A DNA stretch of 64,000 bases, from positions 83,547 to 147,546 of the forward strand of contig NZ_BOMW01000033.1 in assembly GCF_016862395.1 (NCBI RefSeq), given 5' to 3'. The notes beneath the pieces were generated by a model. It had not been told where the DNA came from, ran no database searches, and saw nothing but the letters and a program-made list of their open reading frames with translations. The DNA comes from Actinoplanes siamensis. Lineage in GTDB: Bacteria; Actinomycetota; Actinomycetes; Mycobacteriales; Micromonosporaceae. This document shows, piece by piece, positions 53,158 to 62,418 of this stretch (positions are counted from its first letter, which is position 1; each line of letters opens with the position of its first letter). A program made the position numbers and the translations under genes.

Positions 53158-54423
53158 GTGACCGACGGCTGGAACTGGCGCCGGCCTCCCGCGGCGCCGC
53201 CTGTGCCCGGCGGGCACGGGCAGCCGCCCGGGTCGCCCTGGTGGAGCGACGCGATGGGGGACCCGTGGCGGGACCCGCTGGCCCCGTCCGCCGTCGTGCT
53301 GCCGCCGCCCCCGCCCACCGGCGGTCCCGCGCTGGATCCGGTTCCCGACCCGGACGCGCCCCGCCGGTCGTACGCTCCGGTGTTGTTGATCTGCCTGATC
53401 ACCGCCCTGCTCGCGGGCGGTCTCGGGGGCACCCTGGGGTTCGTCTTCGCGGTCCGCGGTGGGTATGTGGCCAGCGCCGGGACCCAGCTCGGCGCGGCCG
53501 GCCGGCAGGCCGCGGCGGATCCCGGCCGGGATCCCGAGTCGCTCGCCGGCGTCGCCAGGCAGGTGCAGCCCAGCGTCGTCACGGTGCACGTGACCGGGGC
53601 GATCGGCTCGGGTTTCGTGGTCTCCACCGACGGCTACGTGATCACCAACGATCACGTGGTGGACGGCGCCGGCACCACCATGGCGGTCTCCTTCAGCGAC
53701 GGCTCCACCGCCACGGCCAAGCTCGTCGGGCGCGACCCGGAGTCGGACATCGCGGTGATCAAAGTCGCAAAATCCAGCCTGCCCGCTGTCGAGTTCGGCG
53801 ACTCGGAGGCGATCGCGGTCGGTGACCCGGTGCTCGCTTTCGGCTCACCACTGGCGCTGGAGAACACCGTGACGTATGGCATCGTCAGCGCCCTGGACCG
53901 CACCATCGAGGCAGGCGAGTCCGGCGGCACCACGCGCTACTACGCGGCCATCCAGACCGACGCCGCGGTCAATCAGGGCAACTCCGGCGGGCCGCTGGTC
54001 AACGCGACCGGCCAGGTGATCGGGGTGAACTCGGTGATCCGCTCGGTGGGCGGCTCGGACGCCGAGGCCGGCAACATCGGCCTCGCCTTCGCCATCCCGA
54101 TCAACCAGGCCAAGCGGATCGCGCAGGACATCATCGACACCGGTAAGGCCCGGCGCACGGTGATCGGCGCCGAGGTGACCACGGGTGGCAGCGGCTCCGG
54201 CGGCGCCCGGCTGCGCTCGGTGGAGCCGGCCGGCCCGGCCGCCGCGGCCGCCCTGAAGGCCGGCGACGTGATCACCAAGCTGAACGGGCATCCCCTGCAG
54301 GACGGAACCGACCTGATCGCCCTGGTCCGGAAGTACGCGCCGGGCGCCGTGGTCGCGGTGGAGTACCGCCGGGGCACCCGGAGCGCCTCCGCCTCGGTGA
54401 CCCTGGCCGCCGACACCAACTGA
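53158..54423 (+). CDS. htrA: HtrA-family membrane serine protease
   Basis: 421 residues. Pro-rich cytoplasmic segment (1-70), one membrane helix (about 73-98), trypsin-like domain with His166 (VITNDHVVDG), Asp197 (PESDIAVIKV) and Ser276 (NQGNSGGPLVN), then a PDZ domain (about 335-415, LRSVEPAGPAAAAALKAGDV). Quality-control protease facing the outside. GTG 53158 has GGAGG 7 bases upstream. In mycobacteria sigE-rseA lies between the methyltransferase and htrA; here the gap is 161 bases. Confidence 0.92.
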   Translation: MTDGWNWRRPPAAPPVPGGHGQPPGSPWWSDAMGDPWRDPLAPSAVVLPPPPPTGGPALDPVPDPDAPRRSYAPVLLICLITALLAGGLGGTLGFVFAVRGGYVASAGTQLGAAGRQAAADPGRDPESLAGVARQVQPSVVTVHVTGAIGSGFVVSTDGYVITNDHVVDGAGTTMAVSFSDGSTATAKLVGRDPESDIAVIKVAKSSLPAVEFGDSEAIAVGDPVLAFGSPLALENTVTYGIVSALDRTIEAGESGGTTRYYAAIQTDAAVNQGNSGGPLVNATGQVIGVNSVIRSVGGSDAEAGNIGLAFAIPINQAKRIAQDIIDTGKARRTVIGAEVTTGGSGSGGARLRSVEPAGPAAAAALKAGDVITKLNGHPLQDGTDLIALVRKYAPGAVVAVEYRRGTRSASASVTLAADTN

Positions 54424-54505
54424 CCGACACGCACATCGCGGGCGGGGTGCCGGGACCGTCTCGACGTGCGTAGGCTTGCTTCCGGACGCCGTGGGGAGGC
54501 CGCTC

Positions 54506-54940
54506 GTGTTCGAGAATCTGAACTTGTGGGAGATCGGCGCGCTGCTGATGCTGGCGCTGCTGATCTTCGGGGACCGCCTGCCCAAGGTCATCGGCGACGG
54601 GCTGCGGATGCTGCGCAACCTGCGCTCGATGGCACAGAACGCGACCTCCGACCTGAGCCGTGAGCTCGGCACCGACGTCAAGCTGGAGGACCTGCACCCG
54701 AAGGCGTTCATCCGCAAGCACATCCTCAGCGAGGACGAGGAGTCGGCGCTGCGCAAGCCGCTGCAGAGCCTCTTCGACGACGTGAAGCAGGATCTGAACG
54801 GGGTGAAGACCGAGCTCAACGGCGTGCGGACGCACCTCGACGAGACCGCGGCCGGCATCCGGGACGCCACCTCCCGGAAGACGACAGCGCCGGCCGAGGT
54901 TCCTCGACCGGCGCAGCGCTTCGACCTGGACGCGACGTAA
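54506..54940 (+). CDS. tatB: TatB twin-arginine translocase subunit
   Basis: 144 residues. Short N-terminal membrane helix and amphipathic helix: LNLWEIGALLMLALLIFGDR, then LPKVIGDGLRMLRNLRSMAQ. The C-terminal part is helical and charged. TatB with TatC recognises twin-arginine signal peptides. GTG 54506 has GGGGAGG 7 bases upstream. It follows htrA, as in actinobacteria generally. Confidence 0.92.
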   Translation: MFENLNLWEIGALLMLALLIFGDRLPKVIGDGLRMLRNLRSMAQNATSDLSRELGTDVKLEDLHPKAFIRKHILSEDEESALRKPLQSLFDDVKQDLNGVKTELNGVRTHLDETAAGIRDATSRKTTAPAEVPRPAQRFDLDAT

Positions 54941-54948
54941 ACCAGGGC

Positions 54949-56097
54949 TCAGCCCCGCTTGGCGTTCACCATCAGGCCCAGGGGCTTGCCGACCAGGGAC
55001 TCCCGGCGGACGGCCAGCTTGTCGGCCACCCCGTCGAGCGCCTTGGCCGCCGGCGCCTCCGGCTCGGCCAGCACGATCGGGTTGCCGGCGTCGCCGGCCT
55101 CGCGCACCCGCGTGTCCAGCGGGATCTGCCCGAGCAGCGGCACCCGCGCCCCGACGGTCTGGGTCAGCGACTCGGCCACGGCCTGGCCGCCGCCCGCGCC
55201 GAAGACCTCCATCCGGGAGCCGTCCGGCAGCTCCAGCCAGGACATGTTCTCCACCACGCCGACCAGCCGCTGGTGGGTCTGCAATGCGATCGCGCCAGCC
55301 CGCTCGGCCACCTCGGCGGCCGCCGCCTGCGGGGTGGTGACCACCAGGATCTCCGCGTTCGGCAGGAGCTGCGCCAGCGAGATGGCCACGTCACCGGTGC
55401 CCGGCGGCAGGTCGAGCAGCAGCACGTCCAGATCGCCCCAGTAGACGTCGGCGAGGAACTGCTGCAGCGCCCGGTGCAGCATCGGACCACGCCAGACCAC
55501 CGCGGCGTTGCCGGCCGTGAACATGCCGATCGAGATCACCTTCACGCCGTGCGACTGCGGCGGCATGATCATGTCCTCGACGCGGGTGGGCTTGTTCTCC
55601 ACGCCGAGCATCCGGGGCACCGAGTGGCCGTAGATGTCCGCGTCGATCACGCCGACCGACAGGCCCCGCCTGGCGAGCGCCGCGGCCAGGTTCACCGTCA
55701 CGCTGGACTTGCCGACGCCGCCCTTGCCGCTGGCTACCGCGTACACCCTGGTGCGGGAGCCGGGCTGGGCGAACGGGATGACCGGCTCCGCGGCGCCTGG
55801 GCCGCGCAGCGTGCTCTGCAGCGCCTTGCGCTGCTCCTCGTTCATCACCCCGAAGTTGATCTCGACGCCGGTGATCCCGGGGATCCCGGTGACCGCGGCG
55901 GTGATGTCGGCGTTCAGCTTGTCCCGCAGCGGACAGCCGGCGACGGTGAGCAGCAGATCGACCTTCACCAGGCCGTCGACGACGGTGAAACCCTGGACCA
56001 TGCCGAGGTCGGTGATCGGGCGGCGGATCTCGGGGTCGTCGACGGTCGCCAGCGCGGCCTGGATCGCGTCCTCGATGGTGGAAGCGGGTGCGGACAT
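54949..56097 (-). CDS. mrp: Mrp/NBP35 family iron-sulfur carrier ATPase
   Basis: 382 residues. An N-terminal DUF59/MIP18 domain (about 6-80, with Cys55 in TVAGCPLRDK), then a deviant Walker A ATPase SGKGGVGKSSVTVNLA (124-131 core), VIDADIYGHSVPRMLG and LLLDLPPGTGDVAISLAQ. Assembles and delivers Fe-S clusters. The C-terminal CxxC of some members is not seen. ATG 56097 follows TAGCAT by 7 bases (leaderless). Convergent with tatB, 8 bases apart. Confidence 0.9.
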   Translation of the reverse strand: MSAPASTIEDAIQAALATVDDPEIRRPITDLGMVQGFTVVDGLVKVDLLLTVAGCPLRDKLNADITAAVTGIPGITGVEINFGVMNEEQRKALQSTLRGPGAAEPVIPFAQPGSRTRVYAVASGKGGVGKSSVTVNLAAALARRGLSVGVIDADIYGHSVPRMLGVENKPTRVEDMIMPPQSHGVKVISIGMFTAGNAAVVWRGPMLHRALQQFLADVYWGDLDVLLLDLPPGTGDVAISLAQLLPNAEILVVTTPQAAAAEVAERAGAIALQTHQRLVGVVENMSWLELPDGSRMEVFGAGGGQAVAESLTQTVGARVPLLGQIPLDTRVREAGDAGNPIVLAEPEAPAAKALDGVADKLAVRRESLVGKPLGLMVNAKRG

Positions 56098-56118
56098 GCA
56101 GCCCATGCTACGTCGGCG

Positions 56119-56643
56119 TCAGGGGTGGTCCTCTTCCCACTCCATACGCGCGCGCTTCTCCCGGCGCAGCGCCGCGTCGTCCAGCTCGTCGGCCAGCCGG
56201 GCCAGCTCGGAACGCAGGAAGTCCCTCGTGGCGACCTCACCGAGGGCGATCCGCAGAGAGGCGATCTCGCGCGTCAGGTACTCCGTGTCGGCCTTCTGCA
56301 GCTGCGCCCGGCGACGATCCTCCTCCATGGCCAGGCGGTCGCGGTCGGCCTGCCGGTTCTGGGCCAGCAGGATCAGCGGCGCGGCATAGGACGCCTGCAG
56401 CGACAGGATCAGAGTCAGGAACGTGAAGGTGTACGGGTCGAACCGCCAGTGCTCCGGCGCGAGCGTGTTCCAGGCGAACCAGGCCCCGATGACGACGGTC
56501 ATGTAGACGATGAACTTCGCCGTCCCCATGTACCGTGCGATGCTCTCCGACCAGCGGCCGAACGCCTCCGGGTTGAACTTGGGCAGCTGCACCCGGCCCG
56601 GTTCCCGGGGCTGGTCCAGACGGTCCCGGCGCGGTTCGGTCAT
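56119..56643 (-). CDS. DUF1003 membrane protein
   Basis: 174 residues. DUF1003 core with two membrane helices: YMGTAKFIVYMTVVIGAWFA and TFLTLILSLQASYAAPLILL, followed by AQNRQADRDRLAMEED and a long charged coiled coil. Function unknown. ATG 56643 has GGGAGGG upstream. It lies 31 bases downstream of the MgtE-N/CBS gene, likely in one transcript, a common pairing that suggests a link to divalent cations. Confidence 0.85.
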   Translation of the reverse strand: MTEPRRDRLDQPREPGRVQLPKFNPEAFGRWSESIARYMGTAKFIVYMTVVIGAWFAWNTLAPEHWRFDPYTFTFLTLILSLQASYAAPLILLAQNRQADRDRLAMEEDRRRAQLQKADTEYLTREIASLRIALGEVATRDFLRSELARLADELDDAALRREKRARMEWEEDHP

Positions 56644-56674
56644 GCCGGCCCTCCCCGATGTCCGACGAGGCCGC

Positions 56675-57949
56675 TCACAGGGGCTCCTCGTCCTCGTGGG
56701 CGTCCCGGTCCCGCCAGTCGCGTGGCAGCGAGTGGTCCAGCACGTCGTCGACCGTGACCGCGCCGAGCAGCCGGTGCGTTGCGTCGACCACGGGCATCGC
56801 GACCAGGTCGTACGTCGCCATCCGCCGGGTTATCTCGGCCAGCCCGATGTCCGGCCGCAGCGGCTCGATCCCGCTGTCCACCAGCCCGCCGACGATCGAC
56901 GCCGGCGGCTCCCGGAGCAGCCGCTGGAAGTGCACCATGCCCAGATACTTCCCGGTCGGGGTGGCGCTCGGCGCCCGGGCCACGAACACCTGGGCGGCCA
57001 CCACCGGCGACAGCTCCGGCTCGCGGATCCGGGCGAGCGCCTCGGCGACCGTCGCGTCCGGGGTGAGGATCACCGGTTCCGAGGTCATCACGCTGCCCGC
57101 GGTGCCCGGGCGGTAGCTCATCAGCTGCCGGACCGGCGCGGCCTCCTCCGGCTCCATCAGGTCCAGCAGCACCGCCTGCTCGGTCTTCGGCAGCTCGGCG
57201 AGCAGGTCGGCGGCGTCGTCGGGGTCCATCCGTTCCAGCACGTCGGCGGCCCGCTCCCGGTCCAGCTGGACCAGGATCTCCACCTGGTCGTGCTCGGGCA
57301 GCTCCTCCAGCACGTCGGCGAGCCGGCGGTCGTCCAGCGCGGCGGCCACCTCGTTGCGTCGCGCGTCCGGCAGGTCCTGCAGCGCGTTCGCCATGTCCGC
57401 CGGGCGCATCTGGTCCAGCAGCGCGATCAGGTTCGAGGTGCCCTGCGTGTCGGTGGGGCCGATCAGGCCGCGCACCCGGTCGTACTCCACCTGGTAGACG
57501 TGACCGCGCCGGGTCAGCCGGCCGGTGTGCTCGCGGACCGCGACCCGGGTCACCACCCACTCGATGTTGCGGTTCAGCTCCATGCCGATGTCGACGACGG
57601 TGCCCTGGTGCTGGTCGCCGCCCGCCGTCTCCGGCTCCACGGTGACGCGACGGTCCAGCAGATCCTCCAGGACGAGCAGCTCGTTCGGCCGTTTCTCGAA
57701 CCGGCGCAGGTTCAGCGACCCGGTGCCGAGCACCACCGACTCGGCGTCCATGCCGGTGATCCGGCCGATCGGCAGGAAGATCCGGCGGCGCAGCGCCATC
57801 TCCGCCACCAGGCCGACGATCTGCGGCGGTCGGTTCGTGGTGCGCAGCCGGACGACCGCGTCGCGCACCCGTCCCACCCGGTCGCCGTTGGGGTCGAACA
57901 CCGGCAGGCCAGCCAGGCGGGCCAGATAAACCCTCGTCCCCATGGTCAC
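56675..57949 (-). CDS. PRC-barrel, MgtE-N and CBS domain protein
   Basis: 424 residues. PRC-barrel-like halves (about 1-160), an MgtE N-terminal superhelix (about 180-270, MRPADMANALQDLPDARRNE, RMDPDDAADLLAELP), and a CBS pair (about 285-410, VMTSEPVILTPDATVAEALA, VVDATHRLLGAVTVDDVL). It lacks the MgtE transmembrane domain, so it is a soluble sensor-like protein, probably for Mg2+. GTG 57949 follows TAATCT by 6 bases; ATG 57943 is next. Divergent from the PhzF gene by 27 bases. Confidence 0.87.
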   Translation of the reverse strand: MTMGTRVYLARLAGLPVFDPNGDRVGRVRDAVVRLRTTNRPPQIVGLVAEMALRRRIFLPIGRITGMDAESVVLGTGSLNLRRFEKRPNELLVLEDLLDRRVTVEPETAGGDQHQGTVVDIGMELNRNIEWVVTRVAVREHTGRLTRRGHVYQVEYDRVRGLIGPTDTQGTSNLIALLDQMRPADMANALQDLPDARRNEVAAALDDRRLADVLEELPEHDQVEILVQLDRERAADVLERMDPDDAADLLAELPKTEQAVLLDLMEPEEAAPVRQLMSYRPGTAGSVMTSEPVILTPDATVAEALARIREPELSPVVAAQVFVARAPSATPTGKYLGMVHFQRLLREPPASIVGGLVDSGIEPLRPDIGLAEITRRMATYDLVAMPVVDATHRLLGAVTVDDVLDHSLPRDWRDRDAHEDEEPL

Positions 57950-57955
57950 AGCCCC

Positions 57956-57970
57956 AGATTAGGTTAGGGT
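57956..57970. promoter_or_regulatory. Back-to-back -10 boxes of two divergent leaderless genes
   Basis: Minus-strand TAATCT (57956-57961) lies 6 bases before GTG 57949; plus-strand TAGGGT (57965-57970) lies 6 bases before ATG 57977. Each -35 region must lie inside the other gene. Confidence 0.45.
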
Positions 57971-57976
57971 CCGGAC

Positions 57977-58849
57977 ATGTCCACCGTGGCCTACGAGATC
58001 GTCGACGTGTTCACGGACCGGCCGTTCGCCGGCAATCCGCTCGCGGTGGTCTTCGGCGCCGAGCATCTTTCCACTGACCAGATGCAGACTCTGGCCCGCG
58101 AGTTCAACCTGGCCGAGACCACGTTCGTGCTGCCGCCGACCGATCCCGGGGCGACGTACCGGGTGCGCATCTTCACCGCCTCCACGGAGCTGCCGTTCGC
58201 CGGCCATCCCAGCGTGGGGACCGCTGTGACGTTGATGCGCCGGGGCCGCTTCGGGCCTGGGCGGGTGGTGCAGGAGTGCGGGGCCGGGCTGCTGCCGCTG
58301 GAGGTGACGGCCGCCGGCGCGGCCACGCTGACCGGGGCGCGACCGCGGCTCGGCGCCGCGGCCCCGCTTCCCGCTCTGCTGGACATCACCGGCCTGACGG
58401 CCGCCGATGTCCCCGGCGACGCCGCTGTGCCGCGCGCGGCCGGCTGTGGCCTCGATTGGATCTTTCTCCCGGTACGCCGTTCCGCGCTCGCCGGGATCGA
58501 CGTCGATGTACGCGCGGCCGCCCGTCACGGGGTCACCGAACTGGCCGTCTTCTCGTGGGACGACGGCGAGGCCCACGCCCGGGTGTTCGTCCCCGGCGAC
58601 GCGGTCTGGGAGGACCCGGCCACCGGCTCGGCCGCTCTCGGGCTGGGCGTGTGGCTGGTCGGGGCGGGGTGGCTGCCCGGTGACGGCACCTCGTCGTACC
58701 GCGTGCGCCAGGGCCTGGAAATGAAACGCCCGTCCCTGCTGGACTGCACGGTCACCGCCAGGTCCGGCGCCGCCACGGCCGCCACCGTCACCGGCCACGT
58801 CCACCCGGTGGCGTCCGGCACGATAGCCGTCCCACCCTTCATCGGCTGA
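57977..58849 (+). CDS. PhzF family isomerase-like protein
   Basis: 290 residues, diaminopimelate-epimerase fold in two halves. DVFTDRPFAGNPLAVVFG, catalytic Glu in EFNLAETTFVLPP, RIFTASTELPFAGHPSVGTA, and in the second half DPATGSAALGLGVWL. PhzF itself isomerises an intermediate of phenazine synthesis; with no phenazine genes nearby the substrate is unknown. ATG 57977 is preceded by a TAGGGT box and is probably leaderless. Confidence 0.88.
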   Translation: MSTVAYEIVDVFTDRPFAGNPLAVVFGAEHLSTDQMQTLAREFNLAETTFVLPPTDPGATYRVRIFTASTELPFAGHPSVGTAVTLMRRGRFGPGRVVQECGAGLLPLEVTAAGAATLTGARPRLGAAAPLPALLDITGLTAADVPGDAAVPRAAGCGLDWIFLPVRRSALAGIDVDVRAAARHGVTELAVFSWDDGEAHARVFVPGDAVWEDPATGSAALGLGVWLVGAGWLPGDGTSSYRVRQGLEMKRPSLLDCTVTARSGAATAATVTGHVHPVASGTIAVPPFIG

Positions 58850-58952
58850 CCACCCCACCGCCCACGCCGCGCTTCGGGCGTGTCCCGCGTCGCCGTCCGC
58901 GCTCGGCGGCGTCACCGCGCCCACCCGGCCGCATCCGTCCTGGCGCGTTCGG

Positions 58953-59444
58953 TCAGCGACGGGCGACCTTGTGCAGACGGAACGGTCTGCGGGTCGCCAC
59001 CCGGGCCGGGGTCTCGCGCGGCGAAGCCGCACCCGGCTCGTCCCCCAGGTCGGGCGCGGCCACCAGGGAATCCTCGACCGGCGTGAGCCGCAGCACCGCA
59101 CACCCCGAGTCCGCCCACCGCGCCACCACCTCCTCAGCTGTTCCGGAGGCGTTCAGCCGCTTGGCCGCCAGCTGCGGCGCGATCTGAGCCCACTCGTCGC
59201 CGCCCGGCTCCAACCGGCTCACCACGGCCTCGGTGCGAACGATCAAACCACCGTGATCTCCGCGCAACCGCATCTCGGCCCGGGTCGCCTCGCCGAGGCC
59301 GGGCGCATGCTGCTCCCCGGGGCCGGTGACAACGGCCAGCGAGGTCTCGACAGGCATGCACCAGACCGCATACGCCGGACCACCGTCCACCGAGACCCAG
59401 GCGATCGAAGCCTTCTTGACCGCCTCATCCAGCACCCCTGTCAC
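58953..59444 (-). CDS. Conserved hypothetical protein
   Basis: 163 residues. SIAWVSVDGGPAYAVWCMPV and TSLAVVTGPGEQHAPGL in the first half, EMRLRGDHGGLIVRTEAVVS and later VVARWADSGCAVLRLTPVED; a beta-rich fold reminiscent of flavin-reductase split barrels, but no motif that I can assign. GTG 59444 follows TAAGCT by 6 bases. Basic tail. Confidence 0.6.
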   Translation of the reverse strand: MTGVLDEAVKKASIAWVSVDGGPAYAVWCMPVETSLAVVTGPGEQHAPGLGEATRAEMRLRGDHGGLIVRTEAVVSRLEPGGDEWAQIAPQLAAKRLNASGTAEEVVARWADSGCAVLRLTPVEDSLVAAPDLGDEPGAASPRETPARVATRRPFRLHKVARR

Positions 59445-59748
59445 CGAACCAGCTTATGGCCTCCCCCACCCTGCGCGACCACCCGAACCCGGTCACCCGC
59501 CCCTTATTCCCCAGCCGCCGCCCCCCAGCCGGCCCCACAGGCCTCAACCCTCCCGGCGCATCCCCGGCTTCCGGCCGCCGGACCGCGGCTGGCAACCAGG
59601 GGTCGGGGCTTCGGAGGAATCTCTGGTTCCCGGCCCGCGGGTCGGGGCCGGTGGCCAGGGGTGCCTCGCGGCTCGGGTCCCGGCCGCCGCTGTCGGGCCG
59701 CGGTCGAGCGCGCGGACAGCTCCGCTCCCGACGCTGATGCCGTGCCGG
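59445..59748. other. 304-base spacer, nothing recognised
   Basis: Contains the -10-like box of the upstream gene at 59451-59456 and otherwise a very GC-rich stretch without ribosome sites, clear hairpins or coding pattern. Confidence 0.5.
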
Positions 59749-60447
59749 TCAGACGAGGGCCGGGGTACGGTCCAGCAGCGTCAGGACCTCGGTGAGCGAG
59801 CGCACCGTCCGGCCGGCGAAATTCGTGTCCGCGTCGAAGACCAGATGGTTCGTGAGGTCGCGGGCGGCCAGGCGGACCGGGGTCATGCCGACCGCGGCGG
59901 CGCCGGTGAGTTCGTGGCTGCCGCCGTCGCCGACGTACAGGCAGTCCTGCGGGGCGACCGACAGCGCGTCGCAGGCGGCGCGGTAGATGCGCGGGTCCGG
60001 CTTGCAGATGCCCAGCTCGACCGAGAAGATCTGGGCGTCCAGCAACGGCGCCACCGGGAGCCCTGGCAGGAAGGCGGGGAGCTCGTGGGTGCAGTCGCTG
60101 ATCAGCGCGGTGCGCACACCGCGGCGGCGGATCTCGGTCAGGGCGGTGACCGCGTCCGGGCGCAGTTGCGTGTCGGCGCGCAGGGCGTCGACCCGGGCCG
60201 GCATCGCGGCGCGGATGGCGCCCGGCCGGGGGCGGCCGCCGGCCTGGTCGATCACCCAGCGCAGGGTGGCCTCGGCGGAGCCGTACCGGCCACAGGCCCG
60301 GGCCCGGAAGGTCCGGTCGAGCACTCCGCGGACCGCCTCCGGGTCGGCGCCCAGCGACCGCGCGATGTCCGCATGCTGTGGACCACGCTGAACCGAACGG
60401 GTCAAGGTGCCGAAAAAGTCAAACACCACCGCACGGTATGCGGGCAT
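59749..60447 (-). CDS. HAD-superfamily hydrolase
   Basis: 232 residues. Motif I is VVFDFFGTLTRS: nucleophile Asp present, second Asp replaced by Phe, as in haloacid-dehalogenase-like members. TALISDCTHELPAFL (motif II), GICKPDPRIYRAAC (motif III Lys) and YVGDGGSHELTGAAAVG (motif IV). ATG 60447 has GGGAGG 9 bases upstream. Divergent from the EamA transporter. Substrate unknown. Confidence 0.82.
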   Translation of the reverse strand: MPAYRAVVFDFFGTLTRSVQRGPQHADIARSLGADPEAVRGVLDRTFRARACGRYGSAEATLRWVIDQAGGRPRPGAIRAAMPARVDALRADTQLRPDAVTALTEIRRRGVRTALISDCTHELPAFLPGLPVAPLLDAQIFSVELGICKPDPRIYRAACDALSVAPQDCLYVGDGGSHELTGAAAVGMTPVRLAARDLTNHLVFDADTNFAGRTVRSLTEVLTLLDRTPALV

Positions 60448-60581
60448 GGAAATCGGCCTCCCGGGCATCGACGGGTGAAAAGCGGCATGGGGCCGCCGGT
60501 GACTGTAGTCATTCCGTCACTGTCCGCCAACCGACAGTGGCAAACGTCCCTCTTCGACCGTGCAAGAAGCGACGGCCGGTG

Positions 60582-61517
60582 ATGAATCTGCGCTCATCAG
60601 GGCATCGGATCTCGCCTCTGACGGCGTTGGCGCTGGCTGTGGCGGTGTGCGCGGTCTCCTCGTCGGCGCCGCTGATCGCTCTCGCGGCGGCGGCGCCCGC
60701 GCTGGCGGTCGCGTTCTGGCGCAACGGGCTCGCGTCGGTGGCGCTCACCCCGGTGGCTCTCGGGCCGCGCCGCGGTGAGGTGCGCGACGCGATCCGCGGC
60801 TCCCGGCGCCGGGCCGGGCTGTTCTGCGTGCTCGCCGGCGTGACTCTGGCCGCGCACTTCGGGACGTGGATGCCGAGCGTGCGACTGGGCACCGTGGCCA
60901 CCTCGACCGCGCTGGTCGCCACCCAGCCGGTGTGGCAGGGGCTGATCGCGGCCTGGCAGGGGCGGCGCCCGTCGGTGGCCGGGTGGATCGGAATCGGACT
61001 CGCCGTGGCAGGTGCGGCCTGGGTCACCGGGGCCGACGTCCGGGTCTCCGGGCAGGCCGTGCTCGCCGACGTGCTGGCGGTGCTCGGCGCGATCTTCGCG
61101 GCGCTGTACACCGCGCTCGGGGAGCAGGCCCGGTCGGCGCTGAGCACCACCACGTACACCTGGATCTGCTATGGCGTCTGTGCGGTGCTCCTGCTGATCG
61201 TCTGCCTGGCCGGCGGCATCCCGCTGCGGGGGTACGACGCCCGGACGTGGCTGGCCATCCTGGCGCTGGTGGCGGGCGCGCAACTGCTCGGGCACTCGAT
61301 GTTCAACTACGCCCTGCAGCACACCTCGGCCACCACTGTCAGCGTGCTGATCCTGCTCGAGGTTCCGGGCGCGGCGCTGCTGGCGTGGCTGTGGCTGCAC
61401 CAGGCGCCGCGGCACGGGGCGATCCCGGGACTGCTGGTGCTGACGGCCGGGGTGGCCGTGGTGATCGTCGGGGCGGCCCGCCCGTCGCGCCGCTCGGAGG
61501 CGGCCGCGCTGACCTGA
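60582..61517 (+). CDS. EamA/DMT superfamily transporter
   Basis: 311 residues with ten predicted membrane helices in two EamA repeats: ALALAVAVCAVSSSAPLIAL, FWRNGLASVAL, ATSTALVATQPVWQGLIAAW, then YTALGEQARSAL and TTVSVLILLEVPGAALLAWL. Probable efflux carrier for amino acids or similar metabolites. ATG 60582 or GTG 60579 are adjacent possible starts; ATG is used. Monocistronic, followed by a hairpin. Confidence 0.85.
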   Translation: MNLRSSGHRISPLTALALAVAVCAVSSSAPLIALAAAAPALAVAFWRNGLASVALTPVALGPRRGEVRDAIRGSRRRAGLFCVLAGVTLAAHFGTWMPSVRLGTVATSTALVATQPVWQGLIAAWQGRRPSVAGWIGIGLAVAGAAWVTGADVRVSGQAVLADVLAVLGAIFAALYTALGEQARSALSTTTYTWICYGVCAVLLLIVCLAGGIPLRGYDARTWLAILALVAGAQLLGHSMFNYALQHTSATTVSVLILLEVPGAALLAWLWLHQAPRHGAIPGLLVLTAGVAVVIVGAARPSRRSEAAALT

Positions 61518-61561
61518 CCCCGGTCGGCTGGTTCCCGCGGGAAACGCGGAACCGACCGGGG
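61518..61561 (+). terminator. Terminator after the EamA gene
   Basis: 10-bp arms ccccggtcgg/ccgaccgggg (61518-61527, 61552-61561) with an inner ggttcc/ggaacc stem, then TTGTGG. Confidence 0.6.
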
Positions 61562-61653
61562 TTGTGGGCTTCCGCTCTCTTCGGGCGCGTCACTCCCTCC
61601 GTCGAATCGGTCGTTGCACCAGCGGGGCGCGGGCGGTAATGAGGAGGGATGCG

Positions 61654-62298
61654 ATGCATCGAGTACGGCTCGGCCGGCTGCTCCTCGCCGGACTGCTCAT
61701 GATCGGCGGCTGTGGGGAGCCGGTGGATGCCGGCGGACCGGCCCGCACCGGCGCGCCCGGCGGCTGGCGGACCGCGGGCTGCGAGTTCGGCCGGGCGGCG
61801 GAGTTCGCCGAGCGCGGCGGCTTGCGGATGCCTGTCACGCCGGCGCCACTCAGTGCCGCGATGGAGCGCGTCGAGCAGGCCGGGCGCCTGCGTTTCCCGC
61901 GGGTGTACGCCGGTATCGAGGTCGACCAGAAACAGGTGCGCGCCATCGTCTACCGGGTGCCGGGCGACTCCTCGGAGTTCGACGACTTCCTCCGGCGGAC
62001 CGCCGAGAACAACTGCTTCGTGGTACGGGACGCCGCGCACGCCGTGGCCGAACTCGGCGCCTGGCACGACCGGGTGGTCGCCGACCTGTCGTTCTGGACG
62101 GTGCGCGGGGTGCGGATCGTCACGGTCGGCAGCCGCCACGACGGCGCCGGCGTCGAGATCGGGACCCGTGACCTGGACAGGGCACGCGGCGAGATGCCGG
62201 CCCACTACGGCGCGGAGGCACCGTTGATCTTCGTGGAGCAGGGCCCGGTCACGCCGCTGACCGGCGTCCGCGCGGTCTTGCCGGAAAAGGACGGATGA
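61654..62298 (+). CDS. Putative lipoprotein, unknown function
   Basis: 214 residues. Type II signal: basic start MHRVRLGR, hydrophobic LLLAGLLMIGGC with lipobox Cys20. The mature part has no known domain; AGIEVDQKQVRAIVYRVPGD and CFVVRDAAHAVAELGAWHDR suggest a small alpha/beta fold. ATG 61654 has GAGGAGGG 5 bases upstream; ATG 61639 is possible. Likely anchored on the outer face of the membrane. Confidence 0.75.
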   Translation: MHRVRLGRLLLAGLLMIGGCGEPVDAGGPARTGAPGGWRTAGCEFGRAAEFAERGGLRMPVTPAPLSAAMERVEQAGRLRFPRVYAGIEVDQKQVRAIVYRVPGDSSEFDDFLRRTAENNCFVVRDAAHAVAELGAWHDRVVADLSFWTVRGVRIVTVGSRHDGAGVEIGTRDLDRARGEMPAHYGAEAPLIFVEQGPVTPLTGVRAVLPEKDG

Positions 62299-62418
62299 GC
62301 GTCCGGCGTGTCGGAAAATCGTCTGCGGGGTCTCCGGGCGCAGGCGGGGCCGGACCCCGGGTGCGCCACAGCCCGGCGGATGTTTGCCCCGGTTGACGCG
62401 AGCAGGCAGGATCGCCGC

